This document shows, piece by piece, positions 58,175-64,000 of a stretch of 64,000 bases of DNA; the first letter of the stretch is position 1, and each line of letters opens with the position of its first letter. The position numbers and the translations under genes were made by a program. The DNA comes from Thiothrix eikelboomii (GTDB taxonomy: Bacteria; Pseudomonadota; Gammaproteobacteria; Thiotrichales; Thiotrichaceae), in contig NZ_FUYB01000007.1 in assembly GCF_900167255.1 (NCBI RefSeq), forward strand, positions 62,001 through 126,000. The letters are read 5' to 3'. Below the pieces are notes generated by a model, which was given only the letters and a program-made list of their open reading frames with translations, searched no databases and was not told the origin of the DNA.

Positions 58175-59377
58175 TCAAACAAACCCTACTGAACCGAACT
58201 GTGACCAAGGATTATTGACACCAAACCAGCGTGTCGCCAAAGTACCATAAACAGCTCGGAAATCCGTGGTCATATGTAAATTACCATCACCATCCAAATC
58301 GTTCAGACGCGGATTTTCTCCGTAGACACGTCCACCAGAAACCCGCCCACCCATTACTAACTGCACAGAAGCCGTCCCATGATCAGTGCCACCTCCACGG
58401 TTTTCCTGTACACGACGCCCGAACTCAGAATAAGTGATCACTAACACATCATCCCAGCGCCCATGTTGTTTCATCGCATCACCGAATGAATTTAAAGCAG
58501 CTGCTAATTCAAATAAGAGATTATTGTGCACATTCAGTTGGTTAGCATGGGTATCATAGCCACTGTGCTCAAGTTTATACACGGCGGTATCAACATTGCT
58601 CAAAATCATTTGAGCCACTGACTCTAATTTACGTCCGAGTACACTGGTAGAAAACCCGGGTAAGCGTACTGGGCTGGCTAATTTCTCTTTCAGCTGCTGA
58701 CCGGCATTATGCAATTGATGTTGAATATTCACGACATGCTTTAAAGCAGCACTACCATGATTAATGGGTTGAATATCCTCGACCAAACCTACTTGGCTTA
58801 AAAATACCTGTGGGCTTTGCATTGCTATCGTATGGCAGTCCTTACCGGCCATTGGCCCGAGCAGACCCTCACCTAAGACAACACCATGTAAACCCTGTTT
58901 ATACTGAGGCAACACTTGAGTGAGCCAGCCGATTTCAGAATGCTCAAAAGCACTGGTGGCGGTTTCCCAAATATCACTTGAGCGGAAATGTGACAGCACA
59001 CCGTGCGGATAGCCCACCCCTTGAATCCAAGCTAAATCTCCCTGTTCCCACCAACGACGCAGGCTGGTCATATAGGGATTCACCGACATGCCATTATCCA
59101 GTGGAAACTCATTGAGTTTATGTTTAGGAATCAGTGTAGCTGAGCGATTTTTTGCATACAGTGAATAATCCCGTTGTGGAACCAGAGTATTTAACCCATC
59201 ATTACCCCCAGCCAACTTAATTAAAACCACTGCTTTCTGACGCTTAGAACTGGTGACAATTTTTTTGCTGGCTTCAGTTTTATTTTTTGTTTTAGGTTCT
59301 GCTGCCCAAGCTAAATCAGGCAACAATCCAGCTGCAGGTAAAACACCTGCTAACTTCAAAAAACCACGTCTATTCAT
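58175..59377 (-). CDS. DUF1501 secreted protein with Tat-like signal
   Basis: From the ATG at 59377 the protein has 400 residues. Its signal has a twin-arginine character (NRRGFLKLAGVLPAAGLL, cleavage near AWA-AE). The rest is a DUF1501 domain of the alkaline-phosphatase/sulfatase fold: KAVVLIKLAGGNDGLNTLVP at the start, YSEFGRRVQENRGGGTDHG near residue 320. DUF1501 genes nearly always pair with DUF1800, as here (59453-60745, same strand, 75 bp upstream). Function is not established for this family. Confidence 0.88.
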   Translation of the reverse strand: MNRRGFLKLAGVLPAAGLLPDLAWAAEPKTKNKTEASKKIVTSSKRQKAVVLIKLAGGNDGLNTLVPQRDYSLYAKNRSATLIPKHKLNEFPLDNGMSVNPYMTSLRRWWEQGDLAWIQGVGYPHGVLSHFRSSDIWETATSAFEHSEIGWLTQVLPQYKQGLHGVVLGEGLLGPMAGKDCHTIAMQSPQVFLSQVGLVEDIQPINHGSAALKHVVNIQHQLHNAGQQLKEKLASPVRLPGFSTSVLGRKLESVAQMILSNVDTAVYKLEHSGYDTHANQLNVHNNLLFELAAALNSFGDAMKQHGRWDDVLVITYSEFGRRVQENRGGGTDHGTASVQLVMGGRVSGGRVYGENPRLNDLDGDGNLHMTTDFRAVYGTLATRWFGVNNPWSQFGSVGFV

Positions 59378-59452
59378 AAAACCCCTCAAATCCTGATGTT
59401 ACAATGGTGTCCACTTATTATTTTTTTATTGGACACAAGCACCTACCTATTT

Positions 59453-60745
59453 TCATGATACTTGGAACGCTGGATCCAGCATCAAGGCATTGGCCAACCT
59501 TCGACTCCCGGGAATCTCTGGTAACTTATTCACCGGCGGCACAGCTAACATCCAATTGACCATCTCTTGTTGATCTTTGGGTGGTAAACGTAAACCGGTG
59601 TCGACTCGACGATTCAAATTGCCTCTTGATACTTTAGATAAATAAGAAGCTCGAACCAACAAAGTCTGCGTACTAATCCAATTTTCACCTCCAAGCCAAC
59701 CACGTACATTGGGTGGGTCAAACAATTGCTGCCCCATTAAGCGGCACAAATTAACCATTTCTCCGGTACTTTCCCGTGGGTAATTGGCCATGCGGACTGT
59801 GCCAACTAAGAGTTCCACCGGTGATTTGACCAAACTACCACGATTAGTCGCATCCCAAAATTGGGGGCTATTAAAAACGACTCGTAATAATGCTTTAATA
59901 TCAAAGTCTGCACGGCGAAATTGTGCAGCCCAAGATTGTACAGTCGCTTTATCTGGGCGCTTGCCACTGACAAAATTTTGCCAAACACGCTCGACTAAGC
60001 GCTCAGCAGTTCGTGGGTGCTCAATCAAAAGATCAATCACCTCATCACCGCTAAAAGCCCGAGTACGTCCTAAAATAGTGACTGGGCTAGGGTCATGCTG
60101 CCCGGCACTATAAGCAAATTCACTTTGCCCCGGACTAATCCCCCAACCAGTAAACACCTTGGCGACGGCTTTTACATCCGCTTGTCCATATTCGCTCGTA
60201 CCAACGGTAAATAACTCTAATAATTCACGCGCAAAGTTTTCGTTCGGGCGACCCTTTACATTCTCATAACCGTCTAAATACACCAGCATCGCAGGATCAC
60301 GAGCGACCGCTTTGAGTAAATGACGAAAATTACCTAAAGCATGCTGACGTAACATCAGATTTTGCTTATGTAATAGACTTGGCTGTAAAGTCTTTTGAAT
60401 AGAGGAAGGAAAATAATTATGCCAAAACAAAGTCATGCGCTCGATAAAAGGCGATGAAGTCAAGAGCATTTGCTCTATCCACCAACCTTGTAAACGTTTT
60501 CCCTCATTTTGTGCAATCGACCAAGCATCTTTACGACCTTGGGCGCTATCATCACGCATCGGCTCTAACTTGTGCCACGGTGTCAAAGCAGGCGCGGGTC
60601 TAACTGGCGCAGGTGCAGGATTTAAGACGATTTCAACCGCCTTTTCCCGTGTTAACCCCTCCAAGTTTTTCACGCTCTCCCACTCTACACCTAGCCCGGT
60701 ACGGGACACAAGATGACGAGCTTCACTGAATGTGAGTATGTTCAT
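59453..60745 (-). CDS. DUF1800 family protein
   Basis: From the ATG at 60745 it has 430 residues with family blocks ARHLVSRTGLG, ERMTLFWHNYF, NENFARELLELFTVG and VRGWLGGENWIS. DUF1800 proteins are mostly helical and of unknown function. They are linked genomically to DUF1501 and often to exported, cell-surface processes. No clear signal sequence is present here, unlike its partner. Preceded by a 232-bp AT-rich gap without a visible gene. Confidence 0.88.
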   Translation of the reverse strand: MNILTFSEARHLVSRTGLGVEWESVKNLEGLTREKAVEIVLNPAPAPVRPAPALTPWHKLEPMRDDSAQGRKDAWSIAQNEGKRLQGWWIEQMLLTSSPFIERMTLFWHNYFPSSIQKTLQPSLLHKQNLMLRQHALGNFRHLLKAVARDPAMLVYLDGYENVKGRPNENFARELLELFTVGTSEYGQADVKAVAKVFTGWGISPGQSEFAYSAGQHDPSPVTILGRTRAFSGDEVIDLLIEHPRTAERLVERVWQNFVSGKRPDKATVQSWAAQFRRADFDIKALLRVVFNSPQFWDATNRGSLVKSPVELLVGTVRMANYPRESTGEMVNLCRLMGQQLFDPPNVRGWLGGENWISTQTLLVRASYLSKVSRGNLNRRVDTGLRLPPKDQQEMVNWMLAVPPVNKLPEIPGSRRLANALMLDPAFQVS

Positions 60746-60977
60746 AGGCAACCATCATCAGCAACAGTAGAAATTAAGCCTGCTAAGAATAACACTATTC
60801 TTTCGCACAAAACTGTCTAAATATCAAACATTCTGTGCAAAATACAGTCGAAAAACTTATTTAAGCCCGTTTTTTTAAAAAATGTATAAAAATCAAGCTG
60901 TTTACGATCATCTATACGACTTCAAGTCTAAATAAAACCGTATAAGCTTGTTAGTTTTAACGACTAACGGATGATGT

Positions 60978-62321
60978 TTAGTTTCCACCACCGACCTTAT
61001 TCTTAACAGCATGTGCGAGTTGGTGCACAGCCATTGCATAATAATTACTGTGATTATAGCGGGTAATCACGTAAAAATTATGGTAACCAATCCAAGGCTC
61101 TTTATAGCCACCAGGGACCGTCGATAAAGCGACCAAGTGAGTTCTAGCCGTATTGCTCCAGCGACCACTTTTGGGTGCTACCCCTATTTGTGCCAACTGC
61201 CCCGGAGAATATTTAACCTTAAAGCCATCCGGTACATTGGCATAATCACTCGAAGCAACTTCAGCGGGGACAGCGACTTCTTGACCCGACCGCCAGCCAT
61301 GCTCTGCAAAGTAATTGGCAATACTGCCGATAGCATCCACTGGATTCCATAAATCCTTAATGCCATCTCCATCAAAATCGACGGCATAGCTACGGAAGCT
61401 ACTTGGCATAAACTGTCCATAGCCCATCGCACCCGCATAAGAACCTTTGGGTGCTAAAGGATCCATACGCTCAGAACGAGTCATCAACATATAATTGGCT
61501 AATTCTTCAAAGAAAAAATCACTGCGCCGTTGATTGGTTAAAGCAGAAGTCGTCAAGGCATCAATCACCCGGTGCTTACCTAAAATACGCCCCCAACGAG
61601 TTTCTACGCCCATAATGCCGACGATATAGGCTGGGTCAACGCCATATTGCTGGTGAGCACGCTGTAAATGTCCAGCATACTGCTGCCAGAATTGCGTCCC
61701 TTTTTGAATATTCGCAGGAGTTACAAATTTAGAGCGATAATTATACCAGCCGCCGGGGCTACTCGCAGAGGCTGGGCTAGCCCAAAGACGGGCGACCTCA
61801 TCCCGATTACGGACTTGTGAAAACACGCCAAACAGATAATTGCGATTAAAGCCACGACTGGCCATCTGCTCTATAAAGGATAATAAACGGGGATCACCCG
61901 CAAAATCCCCTGTTAAGGAAGCCGCATAATAATGCCCCACGCCTTTGCCACCATAGCTAACCGAACTCGGTGCTTGTGCTTGCTGTTGAACCGGACGTGC
62001 TTGCCGAACTGGCTTAGGTGCAGCACTAGCTTGTTGCTGTTTTGCGGCTTGCTGACGCTCCCACTCTTGCTGACGTAACAGGCGTAGCTGTGCCAAGCGC
62101 TGTTGAGCAGCAGATACTTTTCGCGGCTGGCTAGCAGGTCGAGTGATAGGCCGAACCGGCGCAGCGACCACAATTTGCGGTTCGGTGGCGGGTTGCGCTA
62201 ATTTTTTTGTGTCCACAGTTGTACTCACTTCTGTTTTTTGTGGAGTCGCCGTACAGCCACTTAAAACACCGAAACAACTGGTCAGCATCACGCCACCTAA
62301 CCATAACCGACCTGCTTTCAT
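60978..62321 (-). CDS. mltB: membrane-bound lytic murein transglycosylase B (lipoprotein)
   Basis: MltB cleaves peptidoglycan, leaving 1,6-anhydro ends. The 447-residue protein has a lipoprotein signal ending VLSGC. A long Gln/Ala/Pro-rich linker follows (about 25-125), then the SLT family-3 catalytic domain. The catalytic Glu lies in IMGVETRWGRILG; GYGQFMPSSFRSYAVDFDGDG and the YNHSNYYAMAVHQLA tail are conserved. The linker is longer than in E. coli MltB, consistent with spanning the periplasm. Confidence 0.93.
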   Translation of the reverse strand: MKAGRLWLGGVMLTSCFGVLSGCTATPQKTEVSTTVDTKKLAQPATEPQIVVAAPVRPITRPASQPRKVSAAQQRLAQLRLLRQQEWERQQAAKQQQASAAPKPVRQARPVQQQAQAPSSVSYGGKGVGHYYAASLTGDFAGDPRLLSFIEQMASRGFNRNYLFGVFSQVRNRDEVARLWASPASASSPGGWYNYRSKFVTPANIQKGTQFWQQYAGHLQRAHQQYGVDPAYIVGIMGVETRWGRILGKHRVIDALTTSALTNQRRSDFFFEELANYMLMTRSERMDPLAPKGSYAGAMGYGQFMPSSFRSYAVDFDGDGIKDLWNPVDAIGSIANYFAEHGWRSGQEVAVPAEVASSDYANVPDGFKVKYSPGQLAQIGVAPKSGRWSNTARTHLVALSTVPGGYKEPWIGYHNFYVITRYNHSNYYAMAVHQLAHAVKNKVGGGN

Positions 62322-62386
62322 CCCTTACTCCTTGGTTAATTTAATTGATTATCAGCGGGTACTCTTCTGTGGAGTACTCGGTGCTT

Positions 62387-63106
62387 TTAGTTAGTAAAAT
62401 TCATAAAATTAGGTACTTCCTCCACAATCGGCGGTACTTGATTGGCAACAGCATCCCCTACCGTCACCGGATCCGGTGAGCTAAAAGAGGGAAAGCGCCA
62501 ACCGCCGGGCATATAGCCTAACTCGTGGGGGGCATTAATCATCTTATCCCAAGCATCCGAAGTCTGTTCCGTGTAAAAATCAGGCCAAATATAGCGCGTA
62601 TCGCCCCAAGGTTTAGTTTCTTTCTTTACTTCAGGCGCAGGAGCTGGCTTAGGGCCGGGGCGGGCAGGCTGATTCGGGTTATACGGACTGGTATAAGCAT
62701 AACTAGGCGCTGGCGTTTGCACAGCATTAGGTGCGGGCATACCTAAATTAGCCGGAGGTCTACCCATTGTATTCGGATAAGCAGCATAAGGATAAGGCCA
62801 AGTTTGTGCTTGAGGCATTTGTGGTGCCTGAGTCAAAGCTTGCATCGGATAATAAGGCTGCATCCCCATATTCGGATAAGCTGCATAGGGATAAGCTGGA
62901 TAAGGATAAGCTGTAGTTGGCTGATAACCCGAGTTAGCGAGTGCTTGACTGGGTTGACTGGGTTGACTGGGTAATACTTGAGTTGGCAAGCTTTGGCTAG
63001 CGGCAGGTGCAGTGGGCGTCGAGTTGGGTGGAAAAACATAATTGCCCTGCGCGAATAACCAAGAGCTACTGCTGAATAGGATTAAACCTAACCAATATTT
63101 ATACAT
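62387..63106 (-). CDS. Pro/Tyr/Gln-rich secreted protein, function unknown
   Basis: From the ATG at 63106 the protein has 239 residues. It has a signal sequence (YKYWLGLILFSSSSWLFAQG, cleavage near FA-QG), then a low-complexity region rich in Pro, Tyr, Ala and Gln with repeats such as YPYAAYPN and PYPAYPYAAYP. The C-terminus is more ordered (GDTRYIWPDFYTEQTSDAWDKMINAPHELGYMPGGW). No family is recognised. A 9-bp unit is repeated three times at 62945-62971, coding PSQPSQPSQ. It lies upstream of mltB on the same strand, 65 bp apart, so an envelope role is plausible. Confidence 0.7.
   Translation of the reverse strand: MYKYWLGLILFSSSSWLFAQGNYVFPPNSTPTAPAASQSLPTQVLPSQPSQPSQALANSGYQPTTAYPYPAYPYAAYPNMGMQPYYPMQALTQAPQMPQAQTWPYPYAAYPNTMGRPPANLGMPAPNAVQTPAPSYAYTSPYNPNQPARPGPKPAPAPEVKKETKPWGDTRYIWPDFYTEQTSDAWDKMINAPHELGYMPGGWRFPSFSSPDPVTVGDAVANQVPPIVEEVPNFMNFTN
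62945..62971. repeat. three tandem 9-bp units in a secreted-protein gene
   Basis: TTGACTGGG occurs three times head to tail, adding Pro-Ser-Gln triplets to the protein at 62387-63106. In-frame copy-number change would lengthen or shorten the low-complexity region. Confidence 0.9.
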
Positions 63107-63386
63107 GATGGAATACCTCAATAATGTCCTGCTGACAGGATAGCAGAGGTAAGAACAACATAAGCGATTTCCTTATCACTACAATAGCCCGCAAAGAATA
63201 CTCAACTGTGGATAGCTCAACCTTATATCGCTATCACTGTCGAGCTTACCGATGTCGTCAACAATAGGCTAGTTTCCCTGAATAAGAAATGACTAAATGC
63301 CTCAACCCCTAGCATTTCAGCAAACTTTTATCAGATCATTATTCAAGACATTCGCCCATCCTCACCAAGGGATAGACGGTCGTGAT

Positions 63387-63592
63387 TTAGATAAGTTGAA
63401 AGAACACTCGGTTGATAAATTCCCCAATCACCTTGTCATGCATCTCAATCGACTTAGAGAAGCAGAGGGTCTTGCGTTGTAGGCATTTGATACGGGTACG
63501 GAAGTTGAGGTTCTGTCGCTCAATGCTTTGAGTGAACCGCTTGCTAACCAAGTGCTGGTCTTCTGGCAATAGGCGGTCATTGCGCCAGCCAT
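63387..63592 (-). mobile_element. IS1-family transposase, C-terminal remnant
   Basis: The minus-strand frame ending at 63387 reads NDRLLPEDQHLVSKRFTQSI, followed by ERQNLNFRTRIK and FSKSIEMHDKVIGEF. This is the recognisable C-terminal block of IS1-family transposases (InsB). Only about 65 residues remain; the upstream part is replaced by a Uma2-like start. No terminal inverted repeat was identified with confidence, so element ends are unknown. Confidence 0.75.
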
Positions 63593-63682
63593 TAAATAGA
63601 CTTGCCCATCGACATACTCATGGCGTTCTGCATTAAGCTTTTCGCCCACCAAATAATCTTGCTCTGAAATATAAACAGGCAT
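63588..63682 (-). pseudogene. Uma2-family nuclease, N-terminal remnant
   Basis: From ATG at 63682 the first ~32 residues (ISEQDYLVGEKLNAERHEYV, then DGQVYLMAGA) match the N-terminus of Uma2-family PD-(D/E)XK proteins. The frame then passes into IS1 sequence read in a wrong frame. The junction lies at about 63580-63600. The rest of the gene was not found. Confidence 0.7.
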
Positions 63683-63784
63683 TGCTTAGGTATTATCCAT
63701 CTGCTGCATCCTAACCACGATTACTTAAACCTAGAGCAGGCCGTTTGAAAAAATATCCTGCCCAAATTCTCGTCAATATGTCCT

Positions 63785-64000
63785 TTAAACCTGCAATTCC
63801 GCCAAATCCCGATATAAATCTAAGGCCTCAGGATTCGCCAACGCATGCGTATTTTTCACGGGCCGATGATGCACGACCTCACGCACGGCTAACTCCACAA
63901 TCTTGCCGGATTTAGTACGCGGAATAGCCGCGACTTGAATAATTTTTGCAGGTACATGACGGGGGGTGCAGTTGCTGCGAATCGTGTCACGGATTTTCTT
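63785..64000 (-). CDS. acetoacetyl-CoA synthetase, C-terminal part (cut by window edge)
   Basis: The last 71 residues of an ANL-superfamily acyl-CoA ligase. [35 protein letters not shown] and [14 protein letters not shown] match acetoacetyl-CoA synthetases; the catalytic Lys lies in SGKIVE. It activates acetoacetate to its CoA ester, linking to polyhydroxybutyrate or ketone metabolism. The stop codon is TAA at 63785-63787. The main body is outside the window. Confidence 0.85.
   Translation of the reverse strand, partial: KKIRDTIRSNCTPRHVPAKIIQVAAIPRTKSGKIVELAVREVVHHRPVKNTHALANPEALDLYRDLAELQV

Noticed and set aside
62945-62971. Tandem repeats as a CRISPR-like array
   Set aside because: Units are 9 bp, in frame and without spacers; they are coding repeats.
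63297-63482. A 61-residue rightward frame
   Set aside because: It largely overlaps the IS1 remnant on the other strand and has no recognisable features or ribosome site.
63428-63682. An 84-residue leftward protein taken as one gene
   Set aside because: Only the first ~32 residues match Uma2; the remainder is IS1 sequence in the wrong frame, so it is a fusion scar.

Overview
The window reads as a chromosomal segment of a gammaproteobacterium. The gene set and the protein character fit a sulfur-oxidising Thiotrichales-type bacterium (Thiothrix / Thiolinea / Thiofilum-like). That placement is inference from gene content: a Calvin-type fructose-bisphosphate aldolase next to transketolase and the triose-phosphate genes, cbb3-oxidase assembly genes, a TauE/SafE permease, a type II secretion core and an exosortase H. 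There is no 16S gene to confirm it. Codon use and composition look uniform and moderate in GC, except in a small nuclease/helicase island near 50.2-53 kb and an insertion-sequence scar near 63.4-63.7 kb.

Layout. 1-2.8 kb: 3' end of a phosphoglucomutase gene, convergent with mnmH-selD (selenophosphate and 2-selenouridine tRNA modification). 2.8-9.2 kb: a sugar-phosphate transferase for polysaccharide initiation, then gspD-gspE-gspF read leftwards. gspF carries two 9-base homopolymer tracts and a tandemly duplicated 3' end. 9.4-17.2 kb: suhB, then tkt-gap-pgk-pyk-fba, all leftward, a central-carbon / Calvin-cycle block. 17.5-21.3 kb: four rightward genes (PhyH-type oxygenase, metallo-beta-lactamase-fold hydrolase, TauE/SafE permease, fumarylacetoacetase-family enzyme); the last three are tightly packed. 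21.3-25.5 kb: comM, two small proteins of unknown function, and a secreted clan-A glycosidase-like protein.

25.6-36 kb: the conserved housekeeping string ndk-rlmN-pilW-rodZ-hisS-yfgM-bamB-der (without ispG), then a CPA2 cation/proton antiporter. 36-41.4 kb: a long non-coding stretch, fis, pyrE, a pentapeptide-repeat protein, psd divergent from prmB, a small conserved protein and a LysR regulator. 41.6-46.7 kb: ccoG-ccoH-ccoI-ccoS, leftward, preceded by a good FNR-type box; no oxidase structural genes are present. 46.9-50.2 kb: exosortase H with its partner membrane protein, a YajR-type MFS exporter and ssb.

50.2-53.4 kb: a remnant defence-like island (HNH nuclease, PDDEXK/DUF1016 nuclease, 5' end of a large DEAD/DEAH helicase) and a regulatory-looking gap with an 18-bp palindrome. 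53.4-63.1 kb: trpD-trpC-lgt, a DUF1127 protein, a GNAT acetyltransferase, an 84-nt foldable element, rdgC, a DUF1501/DUF1800 pair, mltB and a Pro/Tyr-rich secreted protein. 63.4-64 kb: a fused Uma2/IS1 scar and the 3' end of an acetoacetyl-CoA synthetase gene. No rRNA, tRNA or CRISPR array was recognised. The points most worth a second look are the 84-nt element at 57111-57194, the gspF tail duplication with its homopolymers, the truncated defence island, the recurring ACAGTAAA inverted repeats in intergenic regions, and the MBL-TauE-FAH operon.
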